DNA of 64,000 nt from G963677325 sp963677325 (GCA_963677325.2 CAXXGM010000003.1:124001-188000), one strand, 5' to 3'. Counted from the stretch's first letter, positions 1 to 8,846 are shown. Notes: generated from the letters alone by a model not told the origin. Program-made: numbers and translations.

Positions 1-1578
1 CAATTAGTTCCTATGAGAAAGTTTGAATATCAATCTCCCCGGCATAACCAGGGGGTGGATTACGGAGCTTATCGCCTGGGATGGGAAATGCATGCAGCCT
101 GGCTTTTTTACCGCATGTCAGGAATTCGGGTTTTTGATGACAATATAACTGACCTGTCAAAATATTGGTTGTATATGCGTCTCCCGGATGGGGAAATGCT
201 GCGGGACGGAGATATGTTTTCAGTCTCAAAAGAGGGAAAACCTTATTATTGGAATCTACCCCAAACAATGCTTTTGCTTTATTCGTATGCCAACGATCCA
301 TTAATCAAAGCTGAATTTGGTCGGCAAGGGGGATTGCCGGAAAATCCTGTTTTATTCTTGTTGCTCAATGATCCTGATCTCAAGGCTGATCCAGATTTGA
401 GTTCTCTCCCTTTGACAATTGATTTTGGCCCCATATTGGGCTCAATGGTAGCAAGGACAGGTTGGGAAATGGGAATGAATTCAAATGACGTTATTGCGGA
501 AATTAAGGGCGGAGGTTATAATTTCGGAAATCACCAGCATGCAGATGCCGGAGCAATCCAGCTATATTATAAAGGATTACAAGTGTGTGATCTTGGACTT
601 TATATCAATTACGGGAGTCCTTATGATTTAAACTTCAATAAAAGATCTGTTGCTCATAGTATGATGTTGGTAAAAGATCCGACAGAGAAAATTTTATTTA
701 AAGCTACCTTCAATGACGGGGGAACCAGGTTCAATCAACGTTTTCCAGAAACTCCCCAGGAAGTAAAAGGTGACCCCTGGTTTCACAATGGTAAGGTTTT
801 ATCCAGCGACTTTGGTCCATCGAAACAAAAGCCGTTTTACAGTTTTTTCAAAGTTGATCTGACCGGAGCTTACAGCGCTAAAATAGGCCATTATACCCGG
901 AGCTTTTGCTTTCTTAATCTGAACAGGGATGATGTTCCTGCTACAATTATATTAGCAGATGATATGTTGACTGCGAAACCTGACTTAAAAAAGGAATGGC
1001 AGATAAATACGCTGATTAAACCTATATACAAGGATAGTTGTATCATCCTGCAAAATAAACTAAACGGGTGTACTGGGGAAACATATGTCCAGATGTTACT
1101 GCCTAATTCAACACAACGTCAGATGCAAATCCTTAGCAGTATTGACTATAGTAATTTATATGGATCTGAATATAAGATACCTTCAATGATTCCGGAAGCA
1201 AATGGCTACCATATTATGATCTCTCCAGCCAAAGAAAATAAACATGATCGGTTCCTGACAATTTTTCAAATGAAGAAGGACGATACGAAGCCTCTGCCCG
1301 TCAAATTTTATGAAGAGGACAGGAGATATGTGATTTCTCTGGCTGACTATGTTGTATGCATGAGTTCTGATTCAAAATTGAATAAAACCTCCTTCTCACT
1401 TTCCATTAAGGGTAATGGTGAAACAAGGGTTTTACTGACAGATATGAATCCGGGAGTATGGAAGGTGAGCAGTTCGGATAAAAAAATTGAATTCAGCACT
1501 AAAGTTTCAGCTGGTCAAAATACTATTTTCTTTAAAGCCTTCCCCGGCAATTATACGATTGATCCCGGGAAATATTAA
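1..1578 (+). CDS. Heparinase II/III-like protein, 5' truncated by window
   Basis: This is the C-terminal part of a large secreted polysaccharide-lyase-like protein. The frame is open from base 1, and the four codons before the ATG at 13 (QLVP) match the paralogue at 34238-37048 (ELVP), so that ATG is internal and about 400 residues lie upstream. The visible part has the end of the alpha/alpha-toroid and the heparinase II/III C-terminal beta-sandwich, with an H-x-H-x-D-A-G signature (NFGNHQHADAGA) that also occurs in the paralogue (GGHQHSDAG). Enzymes with this fold cleave uronic-acid polysaccharides in the periplasm or outside the cell. The substrate cannot be read from sequence. A GH28-like gene follows 13 bases downstream, consistent with a pectin-, alginate- or glycosaminoglycan-type substrate. 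Confidence 0.85.
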   Translation, partial: QLVPMRKFEYQSPRHNQGVDYGAYRLGWEMHAAWLFYRMSGIRVFDDNITDLSKYWLYMRLPDGEMLRDGDMFSVSKEGKPYYWNLPQTMLLLYSYANDPLIKAEFGRQGGLPENPVLFLLLNDPDLKADPDLSSLPLTIDFGPILGSMVARTGWEMGMNSNDVIAEIKGGGYNFGNHQHADAGAIQLYYKGLQVCDLGLYINYGSPYDLNFNKRSVAHSMMLVKDPTEKILFKATFNDGGTRFNQRFPETPQEVKGDPWFHNGKVLSSDFGPSKQKPFYSFFKVDLTGAYSAKIGHYTRSFCFLNLNRDDVPATIILADDMLTAKPDLKKEWQINTLIKPIYKDSCIILQNKLNGCTGETYVQMLLPNSTQRQMQILSSIDYSNLYGSEYKIPSMIPEANGYHIMISPAKENKHDRFLTIFQMKKDDTKPLPVKFYEEDRRYVISLADYVVCMSSDSKLNKTSFSLSIKGNGETRVLLTDMNPGVWKVSSSDKKIEFSTKVSAGQNTIFFKAFPGNYTIDPGKY

Positions 1579-1591
1579 AATTAAAATCAAC

Positions 1592-2923
1592 ATGGAAATG
1601 GCAAAACATATTTTTTTGAAGATTGTTATGGGTCTTTGGTGCATTGTTGCTCCTTTAACCTCTGTAACTGGCAATGAAGGTCCAAAGAATAAGCAGAAAA
1701 CGTATAACGAAGAGATAACACCCAATCTTTTTAAGGGAACAGATACGGAACGAATTCATCAGGCTATTAATGCAGCAAAAGAAACAACAAATCTTGTCAG
1801 GATTCCCAGACAAAATGCAAATGGAACCTTGATTTGGTTACTGGACAGCGCGATCCTCCTACCTGGTAATATGACTATTTTGCTGGATAACTGCACTTTG
1901 CAATTATCCAATAAATGTAGGGACAACATGTTCCGGAGTGATAATGTTGGAGAGGGAATTACTAATCCTGTCTGGAATCAAAATATTAGTATCATCGGAG
2001 TCGGCGATGTTACCTTGAAAGGAGCTGACAATCCCAGAGCTACAGGGGACTATCTGCGTACACTAACACTGGATACCCAAAAGGAACAGTCAAAAGGAAA
2101 CTGGAGGGTGAGCTACGGTAGCGATGCCGGAAAAGAAGGAATGAAGCAAAAGGGAGACTGGAGGAACAACATGATTGTAATCGCCTATGTAAAAAATTTC
2201 AGGCTGGAAAATGTGAAGATTGTGAATCCTCACGCATGGGCCATTACTTTTGAACGTACCTGGTATGCTGAGTTGTCCGGTATCCATTTTAATAACCCTG
2301 AATATATGGAAGTTGACGGCAAAAAAGTATTGACGGCAAACAGAGACGGAATCGACATTTTATTTGGATGCAAACATTTTCAGCTCAACAATATTTCCGG
2401 GATGACTGCTGATGATTTTATTGCACTTTCCAGTCTTGAAGTTTTTCCCGATTTGCCCAAAACAAACGGGGACCTGAATTCCTCAACGGTTACCGCAGGA
2501 CGTTGGAGCGGAGTCGCCGATGATACAGAAGAAATTATCATTAAAAACATCAATTGCGAAAGTATCTACCGTGGAATTGCCATCCGTGGGAGCGACAATG
2601 CAGGAATTCACAATGTTTATATCGAAGGTTTGGTGTTTAAAGGCCTTGGACAGAAACATGAAGCCATTTTGCTGGGAGGAAAAGGCTATGGGAAAAAATC
2701 TCTGGCGGGAAAAATCAATAATATTTATGGGATGAATGTTATGGCGGACGGAAAATCTTTGATTGTTGTTGAATCGCCCGTACATAATTGTCATTTTATG
2801 AACGGGATGCTTACCGGCTCTGAGGGTGAAGCCGTTATTTATAATATTGGTCAGGAAGAATTGAAAAGTGTTACCTTGAAGAACTGGGGTAGGGTGACTA
2901 AAGAGATTCCAGAAGTCAAATAA
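1592..2923 (+). CDS. GH28-like right-handed beta-helix glycosidase
   Basis: A secreted protein of 443 residues, probably a glycoside hydrolase of the polygalacturonase (GH28) type acting on uronic-acid polymers. I start it at ATG 1592 (or ATG 1598) because a signal peptide follows at once (KHIFLKIVMGLWCIVAPLTSVTG). The open frame reaches further upstream only inside the preceding gene. Repeated short beta strands rich in N, G and I are typical of a parallel beta-helix. NRDGID followed by ADDFIAL corresponds to the NTDG and DD acid motifs of GH28, and RGIAIRGSDN follows. The GHG and RIK motifs of classical polygalacturonases are not obvious, so specificity may differ. It lies 13 bases after the heparinase-like gene and is probably co-transcribed. 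Confidence 0.75.
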   Translation: MEMAKHIFLKIVMGLWCIVAPLTSVTGNEGPKNKQKTYNEEITPNLFKGTDTERIHQAINAAKETTNLVRIPRQNANGTLIWLLDSAILLPGNMTILLDNCTLQLSNKCRDNMFRSDNVGEGITNPVWNQNISIIGVGDVTLKGADNPRATGDYLRTLTLDTQKEQSKGNWRVSYGSDAGKEGMKQKGDWRNNMIVIAYVKNFRLENVKIVNPHAWAITFERTWYAELSGIHFNNPEYMEVDGKKVLTANRDGIDILFGCKHFQLNNISGMTADDFIALSSLEVFPDLPKTNGDLNSSTVTAGRWSGVADDTEEIIIKNINCESIYRGIAIRGSDNAGIHNVYIEGLVFKGLGQKHEAILLGGKGYGKKSLAGKINNIYGMNVMADGKSLIVVESPVHNCHFMNGMLTGSEGEAVIYNIGQEELKSVTLKNWGRVTKEIPEVK

Positions 2924-2997
2924 GAATGTGCTAAAGTCGAATAAATGAGCTGTAATGTAAGTATTCTCGGTTTCATGTTCAGAAACTGGCTTTTGAT

Positions 2998-3208
2998 GGG
3001 TGTACGACAAAATTCCCTTTTCGCTTAATAACCAGCTTAAATTCATTTAAACATTAGGCTTAAGGTAAGGTAGCTTCTCCTTCAGCCTTGAGCCTAAATC
3101 CTGACAGACTCCATTTTCCCCCATTTCCCCATTTTCCCCACTTGCTATTTTTTACTACAAGTTATACAACCATATTTTTGATGAAGGGAAAATTTTGTCG
3201 TACACCCC
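2998..3208. repeat. Inverted repeat pair in gene-free stretch
   Basis: The stretch 2924-3731 holds no intact gene. It contains two inverted arms of about 20 bases (2998-3019 and 3186-3208) sharing GGTGTACGACAAAATT and differing by a 2-base indel. They enclose about 165 bases of low-complexity sequence, including a second imperfect hairpin near 3056-3095. The arrangement resembles a small MITE-like or transposon-end remnant. No target duplication is evident. Confidence 0.45.
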
Positions 3209-3362
3209 TTTTGATTCCCTTCAGGAGATCAGAATTGCCCATCGGTGGGAAGCCATCAACGAAGAAACCAATGAGATAGAAAACTGCAAAGCTGATAACA
3301 GAAGATATGAACCGAAAGTCCTCAAAAATGGAGAGCTTTCCGCTCAACCCAAAGAGGTGTGA
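3195..3362 (+). pseudogene. Possible gene remnant, protein-like frame
   Basis: The frame ending at TGA 3360-3362 is strikingly protein-like over its last 47 codons (LQEIRIAHRWEAINEE..., rich in E, K and R), but it has no ATG. The only nearby start is TTG 3195, inside the right arm of the inverted repeat. I read it as the C-terminal remnant of a gene cut by the repeat, or a small gene with an unusual start. The family is not recognised. A second small frame (ATG 3307 to TAA 3480) overlaps it and looks less like protein. Confidence 0.3.
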
Positions 3363-3484
3363 GAGATGTGAGATTTTTTTTGTTCAGGTAACGAAATTTA
3401 TGCATAATTTTTTCTCTCCACCTAAAATATCAATTGATCCGTATTCGCTCAAAATTCCATTGGATCATTCGAGAAATTAAAATA

Positions 3485-3517
3485 AAAAGCCGGAAAAGAA
3501 TGTACTTTCCGGCTTTT
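3485..3517 (+). terminator. Rho-independent-like terminator
   Basis: A 12 bp stem (AAAAGCCGGAAA with its complement) and a 9-base loop, flanked by A and T runs on both sides, so it could act in either direction. No convincing gene ends directly before it on the plus strand, which fits the idea that 3195-3480 once carried a gene. Confidence 0.6.
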
Positions 3518-3705
3518 AAATTAGCGGGAAACATTGAAATATCTAAACGATTGGAACGTTTTTATATGGTTGTTATCCTCCTGTATGATTATATCGAAAA
3601 TGCCTGATTTGAAATGGCGTTAACAATTACTTCCCATTACAAGTGTTTTTTCTTCAATACATTTAATAAATCTGAATTTCACCGATACTTTTTTGCCACT
3701 TGTGG

Positions 3706-3713
3706 TACTTTTG
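3706..3713 (+). promoter_or_regulatory. Putative -7 promoter element of sigma-factor gene
   Basis: TACTTTTG matches the Bacteroidota -7 consensus TAnnTTTG and lies 18 bases before the GTG start of the ECF sigma gene. No well-spaced -33 TTTG is evident. Confidence 0.4.
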
Positions 3714-3731
3714 TATAAACAAGCTAATTAA

Positions 3732-4286
3732 GTGGATACAAATAATCAGAAAATACCGGAATTTATGAAGCTGTACAAACCTGTACAGCATAGGTTATCT
3801 GCTTATTGCAGGGTAGTAACCGGAAGTGAGGAAAAGGCCTGTGATCTTATTCAGGACACACTCGCAGCTGCTTTTGAGGATTTCGATAAACTTCGTGATT
3901 CAGGATCATTTCTGTTTTTTCTTTTTGGGATTGCCCGAAATTGCCACTTAAAGCAGCGGCGCAGGCTGAAATTCTTCGGCAAACAATCAGATATTAAACC
4001 TTCAAATATCGAAGTTAAGTCCGATTCCATTGAGATGAAGTTCGACATTGAACTGATTCATAAATCCATCGCCAGCCTAAATTCTCAGCAAGGTGAGGCA
4101 ATTCTTAGATTCCATATTATTGGCCTTTCTATTAGTGATATTGCACAAAGCCTAAATATTTCAGAAGTAGCAGTCAAGAATCGTTTGGTACGTGGTCGCG
4201 AGAATCTCAGGAAATTACTTTCCGACAATGAGTCTCGAATGACTAACAGAATTTCCGCTAAAACCAATAAAACACTTACAAAATGA
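3732..4286 (+). CDS. ECF RNA polymerase sigma factor
   Basis: A sigma-70-family extracytoplasmic-function factor of 184 residues that would direct core RNA polymerase to a small regulon. The sigma-2 region lies at about 15-85 (AYCRVVTGSEEKACDLIQDTLAAAF ... FLFGIARNCHLKQRRR). The sigma-4 helix-turn-helix is at about 120-175 (GLSISDIAQSLNISEVAVKNRLVRGRENL). The longest frame starts at GTG 3732, and ATG 3765 (MKLYKPVQHRL) is a credible alternative that keeps all of sigma-2. Its stop overlaps the next start in an ATGA, so it is translationally coupled to a membrane regulator that likely serves as its anti-sigma or sensor partner. Confidence 0.9.
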   Translation: MDTNNQKIPEFMKLYKPVQHRLSAYCRVVTGSEEKACDLIQDTLAAAFEDFDKLRDSGSFLFFLFGIARNCHLKQRRRLKFFGKQSDIKPSNIEVKSDSIEMKFDIELIHKSIASLNSQQGEAILRFHIIGLSISDIAQSLNISEVAVKNRLVRGRENLRKLLSDNESRMTNRISAKTNKTLTK

Positions 4287-6052
4287 AACAGCGCGAAATC
4301 ACAAACAATGACCTGGAGCAAGTATTCAACAATATCATTGAACAAGCTCCTCTATTAAACGAAGAACAGGTTAACTTACTGCTAAATACTCGTCCGAAGG
4401 TGACTTCGGGGAATACTGCCAGACACTTTTTTCAAAATCATCTGAATAAATTGATTATTGGTACGATAGTTTTGAGTGTTGCTGCAGGCCTCAGTTTATG
4501 GATAATTAGCGGCCGCAATACCGAAAAAACAATTGCTCAAAACAATTTGAGGGGAAATGAAGTTGTACCTGCTTCCACTGATACCATTGCGGTAAAACCG
4601 GCTGTTAAGAACGACAAAGAATTTTCTGAGAATAAAGTACAAAAGGATAAAACGGCAACGATATCTTCCAATAAGGCAAGTTCTTCGCCAGTTCAATCTG
4701 TCAAAGAGATATCGGTGTCAGATATTTATCAACACTTTGCCAAACAACCGCAGATATTTTCTTTTCAGGCAAACAGGGATACTTCAATTAACTGTAAAGA
4801 AGGTACATTGATTAAAATTAAACCAAATTCATTTATCTCCGCAAAAACAGGGAAAGAAATATCGGGTAAGGTTCAGCTTGCTGTCCTGGAATATTATAAG
4901 ACTTCCGACATTTTGCTGTCCAATTTATCTTCAACTTCGGATAATAAAATATTGGAAACCGGTGGCATGATTCATTTATCTGCTTCGGCAGATAGCGAAA
5001 AATGCATCATGAAGGAAGGAAGTGTTATTGAAGTTGGCTTCCCCTATTCTAATAAGAAAAATGATATGGCATTGTTTAATGGCGAATGGACAAACAATAG
5101 AATTGATTGGAAACTTGCGAATACGAATAGATCCGGCAAAGAAATAATTCAGATTGAATCAAAATCAGCAGTAGGGCAAGTTTATTTTGACCGTGGGACG
5201 GATAACCAGGTATTTGTAAATGTTGAGTCAATGCCGGAATTTCCCGGTGGTAACCCTGAATTAAGACGATATATTGATCGAAATGCCAAATATCCATATT
5301 CTGTTCTGAAAAATAAAATTGAAGGGAAGGTTATCGTGACTTTTGTTGTTGATCGATTTGGATATTTAAATAATATTCGGGTAGCGAAGGGTCTGGATAG
5401 CAATCTTGATAAAGTTGCTGTCTATTTAGTGAGTAAAATGCCTGCCTGGATACCTGCCAGACAAGGAGGAAAGGCAGTTTCTTGCCAATATACTGTTCCT
5501 GTCAATTTCGTTCATAAAGAATTGACGGATGACGAAATTCAGCAATCAAGAATACTTGAAGAAAACATAAAAGATCTGAAATATGATCCTGCAACTGGAA
5601 TTTATACAAATGACAAGGCCTTAAATGAAGAAATTGAAAAAAGGTTCGGAGAAAGTAACTTTCAGAAAACTAATGCTCTTGAATTAAATCATTATATTTT
5701 TAGGGTTAGTCAATTGGGTTGGATTAACTGCGACAGGTTTGACAATACTAAGAATCCCAAAACCAATTACTCTATTTTGATCGATGAACCCAATAACACT
5801 ATCGTAAATGTGATTTTTCACAGAATTAAAGCAGTAGTGCCGGGTTGTATTGAATCCAACCGAATAACGTTTAAAAATGTTCCGTTGGGAGAAAAAATTA
5901 CCATTGTCGCTGTCAAGATGGTTAACAACAAGTTATTTTTAGCTGTTAAAGACACTGAAATAACAGATAAAGAGGAAACAGAACTTGATTTTCAACCAGT
6001 GACTGTAAAATTACTAAAGGAAGAAATAGAAAAGCTGAACAAATTGAACTAA
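4283..6052 (+). CDS. Membrane regulator with TonB C-terminal domain, putative anti-sigma partner
   Basis: A protein of 589 residues encoded with the ECF sigma factor (ATGA overlap at 4283-4286). Residues 1-50 are cytoplasmic and could hold the sigma factor, and one membrane helix follows at about 57-74 (LIIGTIVLSVAAGLSLWII). A periplasmic linker and an unassigned beta-rich domain come next. A TonB C-terminal domain lies at about 310-415 and starts with MPEFPGGNPELRRYI, the usual Bacteroidota TonB opening, continuing through YPYSVLKNKIEGKVIVTFVVD. About 175 unassigned residues follow. The order fits a transmembrane anti-sigma factor whose periplasmic part touches TonB-dependent transport or other TonB-box partners. 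I see no separate zinc-type anti-sigma domain, so the anti-sigma role is inferred from position. Confidence 0.7.
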   Translation: MKQREITNNDLEQVFNNIIEQAPLLNEEQVNLLLNTRPKVTSGNTARHFFQNHLNKLIIGTIVLSVAAGLSLWIISGRNTEKTIAQNNLRGNEVVPASTDTIAVKPAVKNDKEFSENKVQKDKTATISSNKASSSPVQSVKEISVSDIYQHFAKQPQIFSFQANRDTSINCKEGTLIKIKPNSFISAKTGKEISGKVQLAVLEYYKTSDILLSNLSSTSDNKILETGGMIHLSASADSEKCIMKEGSVIEVGFPYSNKKNDMALFNGEWTNNRIDWKLANTNRSGKEIIQIESKSAVGQVYFDRGTDNQVFVNVESMPEFPGGNPELRRYIDRNAKYPYSVLKNKIEGKVIVTFVVDRFGYLNNIRVAKGLDSNLDKVAVYLVSKMPAWIPARQGGKAVSCQYTVPVNFVHKELTDDEIQQSRILEENIKDLKYDPATGIYTNDKALNEEIEKRFGESNFQKTNALELNHYIFRVSQLGWINCDRFDNTKNPKTNYSILIDEPNNTIVNVIFHRIKAVVPGCIESNRITFKNVPLGEKITIVAVKMVNNKLFLAVKDTEITDKEETELDFQPVTVKLLKEEIEKLNKLN

Positions 6053-6260
6053 CTGAATTGGTTGATTCAAATGAAACCAGAATGATCTTGTTTTACAAGT
6101 TGGCTTACAATCCCCGGACAAAATGAACATCCATTCCGTTTTTTTTGTACACCTTTCGGCTCAGTTGATGTGAAATCTCCGAATAATTGATTTGTCCGTA
6201 CTTAATCTGGAAGTGTTCGATATAGATTGGATTTTCAAGTATGCTGGGAATATCAAATCA

Positions 6261-6292
6261 AAAAACCTGCAAGTATTAACTTACAGGTTTTT
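6261..6292 (-). terminator. Terminator of tRNA-fMet
   Basis: A hairpin with an AAAAACCTG-type stem and complementary arm about ATT, ending in a T run on the minus strand, 11 bases after the 3' end of the initiator tRNA. Confidence 0.75.
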
Positions 6293-6302
6293 ATCTTTCA
6301 AG

Positions 6303-6375
<73 letters not shown>

Positions 6376-6414
6376 TTATATTTTTGGTAAATAGTATCTC
6401 TAAGAACAACGCTG

Positions 6415-6445
6415 CAAAGCGTAACAAGTTTTGGTGTATTCCAAA
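6415..6445 (-). promoter_or_regulatory. Putative promoter of tRNA-fMet
   Basis: Read on the minus strand: TTTG (6442-6445), an 18-base spacer, then TACGCTTTG (6415-6423), a one-base-expanded form of TAnnTTTG, about 40 bases before the tRNA. Confidence 0.4.
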
Positions 6446-6728
6446 CATTTAATTTAAAAAAGTTATGAAGGTGAAAAGACCAATTGATCGATTTCCTATC
6501 AACCTGATATAGTTATTTCCTTCCCGACCAATATACAAAAAATATGCAGTAAAGATTGATCCATATTTCCTCCATACCTGGCTTGGTTCGGCTTTGACCC
6601 TTTGTAAGCAATGCATAAAAAAGATTGATAATGTATAATTATACAGGAACCAAAGAATACTTTAAAGAAATGAGAAGTAAGAAATAAGTGAGAAGGTGAA
6701 GCTATGAAAATCATAAGCCTGGGGAGAA

Positions 6729-6884
6729 TCACTTTTCCATTTTCTTAATTATTTCCCTCAATAAATAGTTTTGTTCTTTTTTTAAATCAATGATTTGATT
6801 TACCCACTTGTAAACGAAATAACAGATGGTTAAAGGAATTATTAAATAACACAAGCCGATAAACGAAATAAGAAGATGATCCAT
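6729..6884 (-). CDS. Small single-pass membrane protein, 51 aa
   Basis: A 51-residue frame starting MDHLLISFIG. Residues 3-25 are one hydrophobic membrane helix (LLISFIGLCYLIIPLTICYFVYKW), followed by a charged helical tail (QIIDLKKEQNYLLREIIKKMEK) suited to a short coiled coil. No family is recognised. Composition and topology are protein-like, and it occupies an otherwise empty stretch between two tRNA genes. It could be a small bitopic stress or regulatory protein. Expression is unproven. Confidence 0.55.
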   Translation of the reverse strand: MDHLLISFIGLCYLIIPLTICYFVYKWVNQIIDLKKEQNYLLREIIKKMEK

Positions 6885-6965
6885 AGTTTAGAGATTTAGA
6901 TACATAATTTAAATATTTAATGGTAAAAATAGTGTTTTTTGGATATGATTACAGGAATAAAAATA

Positions 6966-6995
6966 AAAGCCTGAAATTAAATTTCAGGCTTTTTA
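6966..6995 (-). terminator. Terminator of tRNA-Cys
   Basis: A 12 bp near-perfect inverted repeat (AAGCCTGAAATT and complement) with T runs on both sides, about 13 bases past the tRNA-Cys 3' end. It is symmetric, so it could also stop plus-strand transcripts. Confidence 0.75.
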
Positions 6996-7008
6996 AAATG
7001 GAGTTTGA

Positions 7009-7079
7009 GGTCGATGGCGGATTCGAACCGCCGTACGCGGTTTTGCAGACCGCTGCCTAGCCACTCGGCCAACCGACCG
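7009..7079 (-). tRNA. tRNA-Cys (GCA)
   Basis: A 71-nt cloverleaf with anticodon GCA in loop CTGCAAA, acceptor GGTCGGT/ATCGACC with one G-T pair, and T-loop TTCGAAT. Discriminator U73 is the known identity element for cysteinyl-tRNA synthetase. CCA is not encoded. Confidence 0.95.
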
Positions 7080-7091
7080 TAATAGTGGGCG

Positions 7092-7124
7092 CAAAGATAA
7101 GCAAAATAGCATTTAATTTCCAAA
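7092..7124 (-). promoter_or_regulatory. Promoter of tRNA-Cys
   Basis: On the minus strand: TTTG (7121-7124), exactly 21 bases, then TATCTTTG (7092-7099), a full match to the Bacteroidota -33/-7 consensus, 12 bases before the mature tRNA. Confidence 0.65.
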
Positions 7125-7220
7125 CCGGGTGAAAAAATCCCTTTTATAAAGGGAAAGCATACAAAGTCCTTATCCTTTGTATATTTGCAGAAGTTTTTAT
7201 AAGACTCTCAGGAAATAGCA

Positions 7221-8003
7221 ATGTCAACATTTTTATTCGATAAAACCGTTTTTGGTCCGGTCATCAGCAGAAGGCTGGGTGTTTCACTTGGAATAAATCT
7301 TCTGCCCAATGATTCTAAAGTTTGTTCGTTTGACTGCATTTATTGTGAATGCGGATGGAATCCCAAAAAAAGAGATAAAAAAATAACCCTTCCCACCAGG
7401 GAGGAAGTCAAAACTCTTCTCAGGGAAGAGTTAGTGAAGATGAAAGGCCAATCGATGAAACCCGATGTGATCACTTTTGCCGGTAACGGCGAACCGACCA
7501 TGCATCCTGAATTTGTGGGAATCATTGATGATACCATTATGGTAAGAGATGAATTCTGTCCGGATGCCCGTATTGCGGTGCTTTCCAATTCCACCATGCT
7601 TCATAAACATGGAGTGATAGAGGCCCTTAAAAAGGTCGATGACAATATCCTCAAGCTTGATTCCGGCATTAAAGAAACCATTTTGTTCCTTGATCAGCCT
7701 GTCGGCCATTTTGATCTGCGAAAAGTGGTGGAAAATTTAAAACTCTTTGAAGGAAATCTGATTATTCAGACCATGTTTATCAGGGGTAATTTCAGAGACA
7801 GGTTCTTTGATAATACGATAGAAACTGAACTAACAGCCTGGAAAGCGCTTCTAAAGGAGATCCAGCCAAAGTCGGTTATGATCTACACCATTGCCCGAGA
7901 TACTCCAACAGGGGACCTTCAGAAGGTTCCGGTTGATGAGTTGCAAAGGATAGCCGATTCGGTGAAAGATGAATTGGGATTTGATGTTCAGGTCAGCGGG
8001 TGA
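7221..8003 (+). CDS. Radical SAM protein, COG0731 type
   Basis: A 260-residue radical SAM enzyme. The [4Fe-4S] cluster motif CSFDCIYC places cysteines at 35, 39 and 42 in a C-x3-C-x2-C spacing, and FAGNGEPTMHPEF follows in the position of the SAM-binding GGE motif. The N-terminus (FDKTVFGPVISRRLGVSLGINLLP) is typical of the COG0731 group, whose bacterial members are largely of unknown function, while relatives make wybutosine in archaeal and eukaryotic tRNA. It is a single gene with a -7-like TATATTTG at 7180-7187. The next gene converges on it, separated by an inverted repeat. Confidence 0.85.
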   Translation: MSTFLFDKTVFGPVISRRLGVSLGINLLPNDSKVCSFDCIYCECGWNPKKRDKKITLPTREEVKTLLREELVKMKGQSMKPDVITFAGNGEPTMHPEFVGIIDDTIMVRDEFCPDARIAVLSNSTMLHKHGVIEALKKVDDNILKLDSGIKETILFLDQPVGHFDLRKVVENLKLFEGNLIIQTMFIRGNFRDRFFDNTIETELTAWKALLKEIQPKSVMIYTIARDTPTGDLQKVPVDELQRIADSVKDELGFDVQVSG

Positions 8004-8007
8004 AAAA

Positions 8008-8144
8008 CAGGCTTTAGACTTTAGGCTTTAGGAATTTAGGAAACATGGATCACGAACCTTAATGATTATTGACCTTAATGACTTAATGACTCAATGACTA
8101 ATGACAACCTCCTACAGTCTAAAGTCTACAGCCTAAAGCCTTTT
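8008..8144. repeat. Inverted repeat between convergent genes
   Basis: Arms at 8009-8032 and 8113-8142 are near-complementary (GGCTTTAGACTTTAGGCTTT and its complement). Between them lie short direct repeats of TTAATGAC. The right arm overlaps the stop codon of tsaB. It could be a bidirectional terminator or a repetitive intergenic element. Confidence 0.5.
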
Positions 8145-8846
8145 AAAAACATTCTTTGTCGGAACAGTAGCCACAAAATCCTTCAGGTAAAACGGCTCAT
8201 AATAAGCTACATCCTGAAATTCTTTTTTTGCAAAAGCATCCTGTGAAAGCTCATTCATATAGGCCGCTGAAGTCTTTATACTATCCAGGAAAATAGCATT
8301 CGGATGAGCAATAATGCCTTTACATTTATCAGCGCCATTACCAAAAAAGACCATCTTATTCTCAGCAAAGAAGGATTGAAAGGATTCTGAATCAATTATA
8401 TCAGCCTTTATTTCACGCACCATTTTTACATCCCGGTCAAAAATAGCGGTGTAAACTTCCATTCTTCTGGCATCAATCATCGGACAAAAAAGAAGGTTAT
8501 CCCCTGGAAGATGGTATTGCTGTGAATTTGTAATAGCGTGATGTGCCATTGCAGCCAGCGAGGTAATCGCGATAAGAGGCTTGTTGAGTGCGTAGCAGAT
8601 ACCTTTTGCTGAGGCTACCCCTATTCGTAATCCGGTATAGGAACCCGGTCCTCCGGATACAGCCACTGCATCCAGGCTGTTCATCGGAATATTTAATTCG
8701 CGGAAAATCTGCTCAATGAAAACAGTCAGCAGCTTGGAATGATTCTGACCTGTCAGATCTTCAATGGTCTCAAGAATTTCTCCATCCCGGGAAAGAGTAA
8801 CTGAGCAAACTTCAGTAGAGGATTCAATATTTAAAATCAATGCCAT
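8133..8846 (-). CDS. tsaB: tRNA threonylcarbamoyladenosine biosynthesis protein TsaB
   Basis: A 237-residue member of the ASKHA-fold TsaB/YeaZ family. TsaB forms a complex with TsaD and TsaE that transfers the threonylcarbamoyl group to A37 of ANN-decoding tRNAs. The start at ATG 8846 gives the canonical N-terminus MALILNIESSTEVCSVTL. The longer frame adds 11 unrelated residues. SGGPGSYTGLRIGVASAKGICYAL at about 70-93 is the family signature. The last codons are encoded inside an inverted repeat shared with the convergent radical SAM gene. Confidence 0.95.
   Translation of the reverse strand: MALILNIESSTEVCSVTLSRDGEILETIEDLTGQNHSKLLTVFIEQIFRELNIPMNSLDAVAVSGGPGSYTGLRIGVASAKGICYALNKPLIAITSLAAMAHHAITNSQQYHLPGDNLLFCPMIDARRMEVYTAIFDRDVKMVREIKADIIDSESFQSFFAENKMVFFGNGADKCKGIIAHPNAIFLDSIKTSAAYMNELSQDAFAKKEFQDVAYYEPFYLKDFVATVPTKNVFKRL

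Noticed and set aside
6499..6732. 77-codon minus-strand frame starting at GTG that overlaps the stop of the 51-residue gene.
   Set aside because: The sequence has no plausible fold or membrane pattern and runs through AT-rich spacer toward the initiator tRNA. I treat it as chance.
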